Origin: Sphingomonas sp. UBA978
GTDB taxonomy: Bacteria; Pseudomonadota; Alphaproteobacteria; Sphingomonadales; Sphingomonadaceae
Assembly: GCF_002292295.1 (NCBI RefSeq)
Contig: NZ_DBBS01000021.1
Location: forward strand, 113,608 to 177,607
Reading direction: 5' to 3'
DNA: 64,000 nt
Position 1 is the first letter of the stretch. Each line of letters starts with the position of its first letter. Both the position numbers and the translations under genes were made by a program. The notes below the pieces were generated by a model, which ran no database searches, was not told the DNA's origin, and was given only the letters and a program-made list of their open reading frames with translations. Positions 9,280 to 17,823 of the stretch are shown one piece after another.

Positions 9280-10386
9280 ATGGAACAGGCCATGGAACAC
9301 TCGCTGACCCTATCGCGCGCGACCGCTGCGGCGGATGCGCAGGCACGCGCGCCGCGCCAGCGCATCGCCGACGACAAGGCGATGCTGCGCACGGCCGCCG
9401 AACTGACCCGCGACCTGATCGCGCCGCGTCCCGGCATCTACTGGGCCGACCTGATCGCCTCGGCACTGGTCGGTTACGGCGCGCTCGCGGTGGCGGTGAC
9501 GGTGCAGGGGACGGGCTGGGTGGTGCTCGCCGCGCTCGTGTCGGCGCTCGCGCTGTACCGCGCGCTGAGCTTCATCCACGAAGTCAGCCATATGAAGCAC
9601 AGCGCGCTGCCGCGCTTCCGCGGCCTGTGGAACGTGCTGGTCGGCGTGCCGATGCTGGTGCCGAGCTTCATGTACGAAGGGGTGCACAACCTCCACCACG
9701 CCAAGACGCGCTATGGCACGTCGGAAGACCCCGAATATCTGCCGCTCGCGCTGATGAAGCCTTGGACGCTGCCGGCGTTCGTCGTCATCTCCGCGCTGGC
9801 GCCGGTCGGATTGCTGATCCGCTATGCGATCCTGTCGCCGCTGTCGCTGCTATCGCCGAAGCTGCGCACGATCGTGATGGAGCGCTATTCGGCGCTGGCG
9901 ATCAACCCGTCGTTCCGGCGCCGTGCGCCCGAGGGGGCGGCGCGCACGATGTGGAACCGCGTCGAGGCCGCCGCGAGCCTGTGGGCGATCGCGGTCGTCG
10001 GGCTGACCGCGACCGGTGTGTTTCCGCTGCGCAGCGTGCTGATCGCCCTAGGCGTCGGTTCGGCGGTCGCCGTGGTCAATCAGGTGCGCACGCTCGTCGC
10101 GCATCTGTGGGAGAATGACGGCGAGGCGATGTCGGTCACCGCGCAATATCTCGATTCGGTCAACGTGCCGCCGCCGTCGCTGCTGCCCGCACTATGGGCG
10201 CCGGTCGGGCTGCGCTATCACGCGCTGCACCATCTGCTGCCGAGCCTGCCCTATCACGCATTGGGCGAGGCGCACCGCCGCCTCACCGCGGCGCTCGATC
10301 AGGCCTCGCCCTATCACAAGGCGAGCTATGCCGGCCTGCCCGGGCTGGTGAACAAGATCGTACGGAGCACCTTGGTCGCCCGCTGA
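9280..10386 (+). CDS. Membrane fatty acid desaturase family protein
   Basis: An integral-membrane di-iron oxygenase of about 368 residues that introduces double bonds or hydroxyl groups into acyl chains or related lipids. All three histidine boxes are present: HEVSH (100-104), HNLHH (136-140), and HALHH near the C-terminus in YHALHHLLPSLPYHALGEAH. Hydrophobic stretches lie near 58-95, 120-132, 165-190 and 240-275. The start at 9280 (MEQAMEH) is one of several close ATGs. The substrate cannot be read from sequence; a role in hopanoid, carotenoid or sphingolipid modification is possible as well as in phospholipid chains. Confidence 0.85.
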   Translation: MEQAMEHSLTLSRATAAADAQARAPRQRIADDKAMLRTAAELTRDLIAPRPGIYWADLIASALVGYGALAVAVTVQGTGWVVLAALVSALALYRALSFIHEVSHMKHSALPRFRGLWNVLVGVPMLVPSFMYEGVHNLHHAKTRYGTSEDPEYLPLALMKPWTLPAFVVISALAPVGLLIRYAILSPLSLLSPKLRTIVMERYSALAINPSFRRRAPEGAARTMWNRVEAAASLWAIAVVGLTATGVFPLRSVLIALGVGSAVAVVNQVRTLVAHLWENDGEAMSVTAQYLDSVNVPPPSLLPALWAPVGLRYHALHHLLPSLPYHALGEAHRRLTAALDQASPYHKASYAGLPGLVNKIVRSTLVAR

Positions 10387-10392
10387 CATCCG

Positions 10393-10443
10393 GATCGGCG
10401 CGGCCTGTCGGTCGCCGATCGGTTTAACAGGGGCTACCCCTGT
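10393..10443. terminator. Two hairpins downstream of the desaturase, possible terminator
   Basis: An 8-bp stem (GATCGGCG at 10393-10400 with CGCCGATC at 10413-10420) is followed by GGTTT. A second compact stem (ACAGGGG at 10427-10433 with CCCCTGT at 10437-10443) has a 3-nt loop. They begin 6 bp after the desaturase stop and precede a convergent gene. Neither has a long U-tract. Another 8-bp stem, GCGGAAAC/GTTTCCGC, lies at 10560-10589. The rest of this 252-bp gap shows nothing else. Confidence 0.4.
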
Positions 10444-10638
10444 CTCACAGGTAGGGGGCGGGCGACGTTGGACGAACCCGGCCTTCCGTTCGCTCTGAAC
10501 CTGCCGACGGCTGGCTTTTCCACGCTGACCAGGGGCCTGTCGTCCTCCTTGGCGGAGACGCGGAAACGATAGGCGGGAATAGTTTCCGCTCAGGCGTTCA
10601 TGTGTCCATGTTGCCCGCACCGACGAAGCGCGCGGGCC

Positions 10639-11730
10639 CTATTCCTCGGTCCGGATCAGCACCGCCTCGCCGATCAGCAGGAACAGCAGGAATGGCGCCC
10701 AGGCGGCGAGGAACGGCGGGTAGGCACCCAGATTGCCCATCGCCAGCGCAAAATTGTCCGCGACGAAATAGGCGAAGCCCAGCGCCATGCCGATCACGGC
10801 GCGCACGAACAGTTGCCCCGATCGGGCGATGCCGAACGCCGCGACCGCGCCGAGCAACGGCATCAGCACCGCCGACAGCGGCCCCGAGAATTTGTGCCAC
10901 AAGGTGCCCTCGAGCGACTTGGTCGGCCGGCCCGCGTCGCGCAGGTCGCCGATCGCCGCCGCCAGCGCGGTGAAGTCGAGCCCCTCGGGATTGACCTTGC
11001 CGAGCGTAAACTGGTCGGGTCGCACCCCCGGCGCGACCTTGACCGTGCCGAGGCTGGAGAGCCGGCCGGTCGCGACGTCGAAGCGGGTGGCGGGGCCGAT
11101 CGCCCAGCCGTCGCCGGCATGGCGGCCCTGCGGCGCGCGGATGATCGCTACCAGCTCGCCACCGGTCCGGTCGTAGACGGTGACGGTGCCGAGCCGGGTC
11201 TGCTCGCCGCGCCCGCGCACCTGCTGCACCGCGATCAGGTCGTCGCCGTCGCGTACCCAAACGTTGGTCCGCTCGCCGCGGTCGATCGGCAGCGGGCCGT
11301 AGTCGACGTCCTTCCATTGATCGAGCGTCGCGGTGGCGCGGGTGACGATCCGTTCGTTGAAGACGAAGCTGACGGCGGCGACACCGAGGCTGGCGACCAG
11401 CAGCGGCGCGAGCACCTGATGCGCCGACAGCCCGGCCGCCTTCAATGCGATGACCTCGCTGTTCTGGTTCATCGTGATGAGCGTCAGGATCGTGCCGAGC
11501 AGCACGGAGAAGGGGAGGAGGAAGGCGACGATCTGCGGCGCGCGCAGTCCGACATATTCCCATACCTGCGACTGGGTGTTGCCCGGATGCGCGAGGATCG
11601 CACCCGATTCGCTGAGCAGGTCGAGCGTCTGGAGGATCAGCAGCAGCGCGGCGAGCAGGCCGAACGTGCGCACCAGGAACATCCGGCCCATGTAGATCGC
11701 GACGGTGCGCGACGGGAAGAAGCTGGTCAT
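10639..11730 (-). CDS. lptG: LPS export ABC transporter permease LptG
   Basis: Inner-membrane permease that, with LptF and the LptB ATPase, pulls lipopolysaccharide from the inner membrane onto the Lpt bridge. Its 363 residues include three N-terminal membrane helices, a periplasmic beta-jellyroll in the middle (RIVTRATATLDQWKD through LGTVKVAPG) and three C-terminal helices. The coupling-helix region LLPFSVLLGTILTLITMNQN precedes NSEVIALKAAGLS, typical of YjgP/YjgQ proteins. It overlaps lptF by 4 nt. Sphingomonads carry glycosphingolipids instead of or alongside LPS, so its cargo here may differ. Confidence 0.93.
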   Translation of the reverse strand: MTSFFPSRTVAIYMGRMFLVRTFGLLAALLLILQTLDLLSESGAILAHPGNTQSQVWEYVGLRAPQIVAFLLPFSVLLGTILTLITMNQNSEVIALKAAGLSAHQVLAPLLVASLGVAAVSFVFNERIVTRATATLDQWKDVDYGPLPIDRGERTNVWVRDGDDLIAVQQVRGRGEQTRLGTVTVYDRTGGELVAIIRAPQGRHAGDGWAIGPATRFDVATGRLSSLGTVKVAPGVRPDQFTLGKVNPEGLDFTALAAAIGDLRDAGRPTKSLEGTLWHKFSGPLSAVLMPLLGAVAAFGIARSGQLFVRAVIGMALGFAYFVADNFALAMGNLGAYPPFLAAWAPFLLFLLIGEAVLIRTEE

Positions 11731-12923
11731 GCCGCAGCCCCCTTCTTGCGGCCGCGGCCGGGCAGGTAACGGGTCAGCAGCTTGGCGACCTTCGAGAAGG
11801 CGCGCTCGAGCGCGCCGATCGGCTGGCCGCCGGGGACATAGGCGATCTGATAGTACATCCAGAGGATGATCCCGGCAAAGATGCAGAACGGGACCCAGAG
11901 GGCGATCAGCGGATCGATCCGCCCGAGTTCGCCGATCGACGCGGCATATTCGTTCACCTTGTGATAGGCGACGATCATCACGATCGCGAGGAACACGCCG
12001 AAGCCGGAATTGGACCGCTTCGGCGGCACGCCCAGTGCGATCGCGAGCAAGGGCAGCAGGAACATCGTCGCCACCTCGACCAGGCGGAAATGAAATTCCG
12101 ACCGGCTGCTGTCGCGCTGTTCCTCGCTGGGCGAAGCGCGGCCCAGCCTGGCCAGCTCGGGCAGGGTGAATTCGAGGTTGCGGCCGCCGCGCGACCGGAA
12201 ATTTTCATAGCGCGGCAGCGGGATCGGCAGATCGTGGCTGGTAAAGGTCAGCACCCGCGGCACCGCGAAATTGGGCGCCTTGTGGACCAGCGTGCCCTTG
12301 GTCAGGCGAAAGATGATCGTGTTAGGATCATCGGTCGCGAGGAACTGGCCCGATTGCGCGGTGACCGAATAGCTCGTGCCCTTGTCGTTATAATAAACGA
12401 AGATGCCGTCGAGCTTGCGGCCCTTGTCGTGGCTCTGCTCGATGCGCAACGTCATGCGGTCGCCGAAATGGGTGAATTCGCCGACCTTGATCGACGCGCC
12501 CAGCGCGCCGGTGCGCAATTCGAAGCGCAGCTGCTCGTAATAATAGCGCGCCTGCGGCTGGACGAAGCCGACGATCGCGATGTTGAGCGCGGCGAGGATG
12601 AGCGCGTACATGAAGGGGACGCGCAGCATCCGGGTATAGCTGACCCCGACCGCGCGCAGCACGTCGAGTTCGGAATTGGCGGCGAGCCGGCGGAACGCCA
12701 GCAGGATGCCGAGCAGCAGCCCGATCGGGATGCCGAGGCCGAGATATTCGGGCAGCAGGTTGGCGAGCATCCGCCACACGACGCTGATCGGGCCGCCTTC
12801 GGTCGCGACGAAGTCGAACAGTCGCCGGATACGGTCGAGCACCAGCAGCATGGCGGCGATCGTCAGCGTCGAAAACAACGGCAGCGCGATCAGCCGGGCC
12901 ATGTAGCGGTCGAGGGATGTCAT
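11727..12923 (-). CDS. lptF: LPS export ABC transporter permease LptF
   Basis: Second permease of the LptB2FG complex. The 398 residues follow the same plan as LptG: N-terminal helices (LIALPLFSTLTIAAMLLVLD), the motif PEYLGLGIPIGLLLGILLAF then NSELDVLRAVGVS, a periplasmic jellyroll of about 150 residues, and C-terminal helices (MFLLPLLAIALGVPPKRSN). It has a basic C-terminus (GRGRKKGAAA). It is upstream of lptG with a 4-nt overlap. lptB and the periplasmic lptA/C genes are not in this window. Confidence 0.92.
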   Translation of the reverse strand: MTSLDRYMARLIALPLFSTLTIAAMLLVLDRIRRLFDFVATEGGPISVVWRMLANLLPEYLGLGIPIGLLLGILLAFRRLAANSELDVLRAVGVSYTRMLRVPFMYALILAALNIAIVGFVQPQARYYYEQLRFELRTGALGASIKVGEFTHFGDRMTLRIEQSHDKGRKLDGIFVYYNDKGTSYSVTAQSGQFLATDDPNTIIFRLTKGTLVHKAPNFAVPRVLTFTSHDLPIPLPRYENFRSRGGRNLEFTLPELARLGRASPSEEQRDSSRSEFHFRLVEVATMFLLPLLAIALGVPPKRSNSGFGVFLAIVMIVAYHKVNEYAASIGELGRIDPLIALWVPFCIFAGIILWMYYQIAYVPGGQPIGALERAFSKVAKLLTRYLPGRGRKKGAAA

Positions 12924-13001
12924 GCGGGAAGGGGCTCGGGCCGGGATAAGAAGCGACCGGTATAGGCGCAGGGCGGGCGGGCGTCAGCTAGAAAAGCCGT
13001 G

Positions 13002-14960
13002 CTATTCCGCTGCGATCTGCTGCGGCGGTGCGGGTCGGTCCTCGGCCATCGCGCGGCCGATCGCGCGCTCAAGTCCGACGAGCGTGAACGGCTTGCGCAG
13101 CAGCTGGTGCGCGCCGAACTCGCTCGCATTCGCCTCGCCGGCAAAGCCGGTGACGAACAGCACCGCGATATGCGGATATTGCGGGCCGAGGCTGGCGATC
13201 ATCTCCGGCCCGGTCTGCCCCGGCATCAGCACGTCGGAGATGATGAGGTCGATGTCGTCATGCGCGGCGAGCAGGCCGGCCGCCCTCTCCGGCGCGTCGC
13301 AGCCGATGCCGTGATGGCCCAGCTCCTCCAGCGCGCCCAGCGTCGCGGTCAGCACCCGCGGATCGTCCTCGACGACGAGTACGCGCAGCCCCGCGGCGGC
13401 TGGCTCCGGCGGCGCGATATCGACCACGGCGGTGCGGCCGGTGCCGTCGGCCGCGGTGTCGCGCGGCAGGTAGAGCGTCACCGTCGTGCCCCGACCGGGG
13501 GCGGTGTCGATCGTGATCGCACCCAGCAACTGGCGGACGAGCGCGAAGATTTGGCTGAGCCCCAGCCCGGTGCCCTTGCCCGCTTCCTTGGTGGTGAAGA
13601 AGGGTTCGTAGACGCGCTCGACCACGTCGGGGGTCATGCCGGCGCCGTCGTCGGCTACCGCCAGCGTGACATATTCGCCCGCGGAGCATTGGTCGACCTG
13701 ATGCTCGGCCAGCGTCGCGGTGCCGGTCGCGATCACCAGCCGGCCGCGGCCGTTCATCGCGTCGCGGGCGTTGACGGCGAGGTTGAGCACCGCATTCTCG
13801 AGCTGGACGCGGTCCGCCCGCACCTGCCAGCCGCGCGCATCGTCGCGGGTGACGACGGTGATCGCATCGCCCAGCGTCCGGTCGAGCAACTCGGACATGC
13901 CCGATACCAGCTGTGCGGCCGCGATCGCTTCGGGTTTCAAGGATTCCTCGCGGCTGAAGGCGAGCAGGCGGCGGGTGAGCGCGGCGGCGCGGTTGGCGCC
14001 GTCGGTGGCATTGTCCAGATGCCGCGTCACCGCCGCGGGATCGACCGCGACCGACCGTTTGGCAAGTTCGAGTCCGCCCAGAACTACTGCCAGCATGTTG
14101 TTGAAATCATGCGCGATGCCGCCGGTCAGCTGGCCGACCGCCTCCATCTTCTGCACCTGCCGCAGCTTGGCTTCCTGGACGCGCAGTTCGTCGGTCGCCT
14201 GCGTCACCGCGGCGGACAGTTCCTCGGCGCGCTCGCGTTCGGCATCGGCCTCGGCACGGGCGAGGGCGCGTTCGCCGACCGCCTGCAGCGTGAACCAGCC
14301 GAGCACCAGAGCGCCCAGCACGATCAGCACGCCGAAGATCGCGAGCACGCCGGCGATCCGGCTCGACCGGTCGACGGTGCGCATCGCGTCCGCGGTGCGC
14401 GCATCGAGCAAGGCGCGTTCGCCCGAGATGATCTCGTCCAGCGTCCGGTCGATCGCGGTGAGCGTCGGCGACGAGCGCGATGCATAATAGCGCGCCAGCG
14501 CCTGGCTGTTCTTGCCATAGGTGGTGCTGAGCGCGGTCAGCGACAGCTCCTCGCCGCGCCGCATATAGGCGTTGCGCAACTGGGCGACGCGCGCGCTCTG
14601 CTCGCCTGTCGCGCGCGTCAGCCGTTCCAGCCGGCCGAGCTGCGTGCCCGCCAGCCGCCATTGGTCGAAATAGATCTGGCCGAGCGCCTGCTGACCCTTG
14701 CCGCTGATGACGTAGCGGCCCAGCGACGCCTCAGACCGCGCGATCGTCCCCGACACGGTGCGCGCGAGGATCATCACGTCGTAGCTGTGCGCCTGTGCCT
14801 GCAGCGCGCGGTCGCGTTGGCGGTTCGCCTCGCCCAGCGTCAGGATGAGCGCGACCAGCACCACCGCGCCGAGCAGACCCATCACGACCAGCGTAATCAT
14901 CCGCCAGGCCGCGTCGCCTCCCGGGGCCCCCCCCGGGACCGTCTCGGCGTCATCCCGCAT
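13002..14960 (-). CDS. Hybrid sensor histidine kinase with receiver domain
   Basis: A 652-residue membrane kinase. TM1 is near 21-42. A helical periplasmic sensor of about 160 residues (CHASE3-like in look) follows, then TM2 near 202-225, a charged coiled coil, and the phospho-acceptor H284 in GGIAHDFNNML. The ATPase domain has LNLAVNARDAM, DDGAGM and GKGTGLGLSQ. A C-terminal receiver begins VLVVEDDPRV, with its phosphoryl Asp in LIISDVLMPG and Lys in LLRKPF. It starts at the ATG at 14960, 55 bp after spt on the same strand, so it may be co-transcribed with the sphingolipid genes. The signal and output partner are unknown. Confidence 0.88.
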   Translation of the reverse strand: MRDDAETVPGGAPGGDAAWRMITLVVMGLLGAVVLVALILTLGEANRQRDRALQAQAHSYDVMILARTVSGTIARSEASLGRYVISGKGQQALGQIYFDQWRLAGTQLGRLERLTRATGEQSARVAQLRNAYMRRGEELSLTALSTTYGKNSQALARYYASRSSPTLTAIDRTLDEIISGERALLDARTADAMRTVDRSSRIAGVLAIFGVLIVLGALVLGWFTLQAVGERALARAEADAERERAEELSAAVTQATDELRVQEAKLRQVQKMEAVGQLTGGIAHDFNNMLAVVLGGLELAKRSVAVDPAAVTRHLDNATDGANRAAALTRRLLAFSREESLKPEAIAAAQLVSGMSELLDRTLGDAITVVTRDDARGWQVRADRVQLENAVLNLAVNARDAMNGRGRLVIATGTATLAEHQVDQCSAGEYVTLAVADDGAGMTPDVVERVYEPFFTTKEAGKGTGLGLSQIFALVRQLLGAITIDTAPGRGTTVTLYLPRDTAADGTGRTAVVDIAPPEPAAAGLRVLVVEDDPRVLTATLGALEELGHHGIGCDAPERAAGLLAAHDDIDLIISDVLMPGQTGPEMIASLGPQYPHIAVLFVTGFAGEANASEFGAHQLLRKPFTLVGLERAIGRAMAEDRPAPPQQIAAE

Positions 14961-15015
14961 CACGGCAGCGATGCTAACGCGTTTCGCTACGCCTGGAAAG
15001 CGCCTGCGGGAAGCG

Positions 15016-16278
15016 TCAGCCGATCGCGCCCACGGCCTGTCCCGCAGCGCGGAAATGCGCGAGCACCGTATCGAGCTGCGCGCTGCTATGCTCCGCGCAC
15101 AGCGAGCAGCGCAGCAGAAAGGTGCCGGCCGGCGTCGCGGGCGGGCGCGCCATGTTGACGTAGACGCCCGCCTCCAGCAGCCCCTGCCACATCGCGACCG
15201 CCTGTTGCTGGTCGTCAAGGATCACCGCGACGATCGCGCTGTCGGGCGCCTCGGTGCCGAGTCGGAACCCCATCGCCTTGAGCCCGCCGTGCAACTGGCG
15301 CGCGTTCGCCCACAGTTGCGCGCGCTTGGCATGCGCGGTCTTCAGCTTGCGGATCGACGCGGCGGCGGTGGCGACCACCGACGGCGGCAGGCTGGCGGTG
15401 AAGATGTACGGGCGGCAGGCGAGGCGGATCGCCTCGAACTTCGGATGGTTCGACACGCAGAAACCGCCGACCGTGCCGACCGATTTGGAGAAGGTGCCGA
15501 CGACGAAATCGACGTCCGCCTCCAGTCCCTGTGCCTCGTACACGCCGCGGCCGTTGGGGCCATAGAAGCCCATCGAATGCGCCTCGTCGCTCAGCACCAT
15601 CGCGCCGTGCTTCTTGGCGACCGCGACCATCTCCCTGAGCGGCGCGATATCGCCGAGCATCGAATAGACGCCCTCCAGCACGACCAGCTTGGCCGGCTCC
15701 TTGGGCAGGCGACCGAGCCGCTTGTCGAGGTCCTCGACGCTGTTGTGGCGGAAGCGGACGATCTCGGCATTGCCCTGCTGGCAGCCGTCGTAGATCGACG
15801 CATGGCTGTCGGCATCGAGGATGACGTACTCGCCCTTGCCGGCCAGCGTCGAGATCATGCCGAGGTTGGCCATATAGCCGGTCGAGAAAACGATCGCGCC
15901 GGTCGTGCCATAGAATTCGCGCAGTGCCGCCTCGGCGTCCATATGGTCGCGGAAGGTGCCGTTGAGCATGCGGCTGCCGTTGGTGCCGGAGCCGAACTGG
16001 TCGAGCGCGGCATGACCGGCGGCGATCACGTCGGGGTCGAAGGTCATGCCCATGTAATTGTAGGTGCCGAGCAGGATCGTGTCGCGACCGGCGATCACCG
16101 CCTCGGTCGGGGACTTCACCTGATCCATCACGATCGCGAACGGATCGGTGACGCCGGTGTCGATCAGCGCCTGGCGTTCGGCGATCAGCGCGTCGAACTT
16201 GCTCATCAGGTCGCGTTCGGGCGCGATCGCCGGGGGATCGACGGGAAGCGCCTCGGCCTGCAGTCCGGTCTCGGTCAT
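15016..16278 (-). CDS. spt: Serine palmitoyltransferase
   Basis: PLP enzyme condensing L-serine with an acyl thioester to 3-ketosphinganine, the committed step of sphingolipid synthesis. Its 420 residues match the soluble homodimeric Sphingomonas paucimobilis enzyme in length, and the known active-site residues fall at the same numbers: H159, D231, H234 and the cofactor lysine K265 in GTFSKSVGT. Also visible are GTYNYMGMTFDPDV and MARPPATPAGTF. It begins 1 nt after the acp stop. The adjacent carrier protein suggests that the acyl donor may be acyl-ACP instead of, or as well as, acyl-CoA. Confidence 0.97.
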   Translation of the reverse strand: MTETGLQAEALPVDPPAIAPERDLMSKFDALIAERQALIDTGVTDPFAIVMDQVKSPTEAVIAGRDTILLGTYNYMGMTFDPDVIAAGHAALDQFGSGTNGSRMLNGTFRDHMDAEAALREFYGTTGAIVFSTGYMANLGMISTLAGKGEYVILDADSHASIYDGCQQGNAEIVRFRHNSVEDLDKRLGRLPKEPAKLVVLEGVYSMLGDIAPLREMVAVAKKHGAMVLSDEAHSMGFYGPNGRGVYEAQGLEADVDFVVGTFSKSVGTVGGFCVSNHPKFEAIRLACRPYIFTASLPPSVVATAAASIRKLKTAHAKRAQLWANARQLHGGLKAMGFRLGTEAPDSAIVAVILDDQQQAVAMWQGLLEAGVYVNMARPPATPAGTFLLRCSLCAEHSSAQLDTVLAHFRAAGQAVGAIG

Positions 16279-16279
16279 G

Positions 16280-16522
16280 TCAGCCCTTCAGTTTCTCGAC
16301 GGCGTCGGTCAGCTGGCCGATATTCTCGATCTCGGCCTGCATGTTCATCGTGATGATGATCTCGAATTCGTCCTCGATCGCCGCGACGAAGTCCATCACG
16401 GTCAGGCTGTCCCATTCGAGGTCGCCCTGGAAGGTGGTGGTTTCGGTCAGCGCGACGCCCTTCTTGTTGAAGGGTTCGATCTGCGCCTTGATGGTGTCGA
16501 GGATCTGGGTGCGGTCGGTCAT
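16280..16522 (-). CDS. Acyl carrier protein dedicated to sphingolipid synthesis
   Basis: An 80-residue acidic carrier protein. The phosphopantetheine attachment serine is S39 in EWDSLTVMDF, within the usual four-helix ACP pattern (IETMN/ENIGQLTDAVEKL at the end). The start at 16522 (MTDRTQILD) is preferred over an upstream in-frame codon at 16546. It lies directly before spt, with 1 nt between them. The same order, carrier protein next to serine palmitoyltransferase, is known in Caulobacter crescentus, where the ACP supports sphingolipid formation. Confidence 0.92.
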   Translation of the reverse strand: MTDRTQILDTIKAQIEPFNKKGVALTETTTFQGDLEWDSLTVMDFVAAIEDEFEIIITMNMQAEIENIGQLTDAVEKLKG

Positions 16523-16565
16523 GATGCTTATCCGTCTGACGGCCAAATACGGCAGGGTTGCGGCG

Positions 16566-17465
16566 CTATAGCAGCCCGTTGGCGCGATACCATCGCGCGG
16601 TTGCGGCCAGCCCCTCCGCTAGCGGGATCGCCGGGACCCATAAGGCGGGCGGCGGACGGCGGGCGGGATCGGCGGCCCAGTCGGGGTGGACCAGATAGGA
16701 CACCCGGTCCTGCGTCAGCCGCGCGCCGTCGCCGCGCAGCCGCCGGTCGATGCGCGCGCCGGCCGCGAGCAGCGCGCGGGGCAGGTGGATGGCCAGCACG
16801 CGCCGGCCGACCGCCGCGCCGATCGCCCGATGGAAGGCGCGGTGGCTCCACGCTAGCCCGTCGTCGACCTCGTAGGTCGCACGGTCGGCTGCGTTGTCCG
16901 CGAGGATCAGCAGCAGTCGCGCCAGATCGTCGACATGGACCAGTCCGACCTTGCCCGGCGGCGGCATCAGCGCCAGTCCGTAGCGCGCGACGCGAAAGAT
17001 ATCGCGCATGTCCATGTCGCCGGGGCCGTAGACGCCGCTCGGGCGGACGATCGTCCAGTCGAGCCCGCTGTGCTCGACCAGGGCCTCCGCCGCCGCCTTC
17101 GACCAGCCGTAATTGGACAATTGTGGTTCGCGCGCGGAAAGCGACGAGACATGGACGAAGCGGTCGACGCCCGCCTGCACGGCGGCGGCGAGCATGGCGC
17201 GCGTGCCATCGATGTTGCCCGTGGCGAAACCGGCGCGGTCGCGGGCGTTCACGACTCCGGCGACATGGACGATCGCATCGGCGCCGGTGGCAAGCCGTGC
17301 GAGGCTGTCGGGGCGATCGAGCGCACCCTCGATCCACGTCACGCCATCGCGCGGCGGCTGCGCGCGGCGGGTGAGGGCGCGGACCTGGTGTCCCGCGGCC
17401 AGCGCCCGCGCGACGAGCGCGCCGCCGACGAAACCGGTCGCGCCGGTGATGGCGAGTATGGTCAT
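16566..17465 (-). CDS. Extended SDR dehydrogenase, CerR-like (ceramide/3-ketosphinganine reduction)
   Basis: A 299-residue NAD(P)-dependent extended short-chain dehydrogenase. It has GATGFVGG (8-15) for nucleotide binding, an SSLS segment near 107-110, and the YxxxK pair Y119/K123 in NYGWSKAAAE. It is the first gene of the cluster, 43 bp before acp, followed by spt. In Caulobacter the gene in this relative position encodes CerR, which reduces the keto group of the sphingoid product. By synteny this is the likely role here; sequence alone only supports an SDR epimerase/dehydrogenase. Confidence 0.8.
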   Translation of the reverse strand: MTILAITGATGFVGGALVARALAAGHQVRALTRRAQPPRDGVTWIEGALDRPDSLARLATGADAIVHVAGVVNARDRAGFATGNIDGTRAMLAAAVQAGVDRFVHVSSLSAREPQLSNYGWSKAAAEALVEHSGLDWTIVRPSGVYGPGDMDMRDIFRVARYGLALMPPPGKVGLVHVDDLARLLLILADNAADRATYEVDDGLAWSHRAFHRAIGAAVGRRVLAIHLPRALLAAGARIDRRLRGDGARLTQDRVSYLVHPDWAADPARRPPPALWVPAIPLAEGLAATARWYRANGLL

Positions 17466-17823
17466 GCCCGTCCGGTCGCCCGGGCATTACCGTTGTCCGC
17501 GCGCCGGCGGGGAACGGGGATCGCAAACGTCAGTGCCCGAACCGTAAGGCCAGCCAGTCTGGATCCCCGCCTGCGCGGGGATGACGGCCTCTTGATTGCC
17601 GTTGCCAGCGTAACACCCGCGCCCCGCACGGCGCGTAGCCAGCGAGCATCGCCCGCTCGCCCGGCTGCAAGGCGAACGGCCACGCGGCCGCGTCGCCGCA
17701 CCTCCCGGCCTGCAGTTCCCCGGCGAAGGGCGGGGGCCAGGTGGGAAACCTTGGTTAATAGAGCCGCGACGGCACCCGAATCAGGCCCTGGCCGTCGCCG
17801 GGGAACCGAAACCCCCGACGTCA
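17466..17823. other. Intergenic region with a third REP-like unit
   Basis: This 358-bp gap between cerR-like and proB has no convincing gene. It contains one copy of the REP core (17561-17586, GGATCCCCGCCTGCGCGGGG followed by ATGACG), plus GC-rich hairpin-prone stretches around 17705-17735 and 17785-17810. A frame open on the minus strand through the region encodes Arg/Pro-rich filler typical of repeats. The promoter of the sphingolipid genes should lie here, but I could not place it. Confidence 0.6.

Noticed and set aside
12999..15158. 719-codon plus-strand frame opposite the hybrid kinase
   Set aside because: Antisense to conserved kinase domains, low-complexity Arg/Ala/Asp-rich translation, no recognisable domain.
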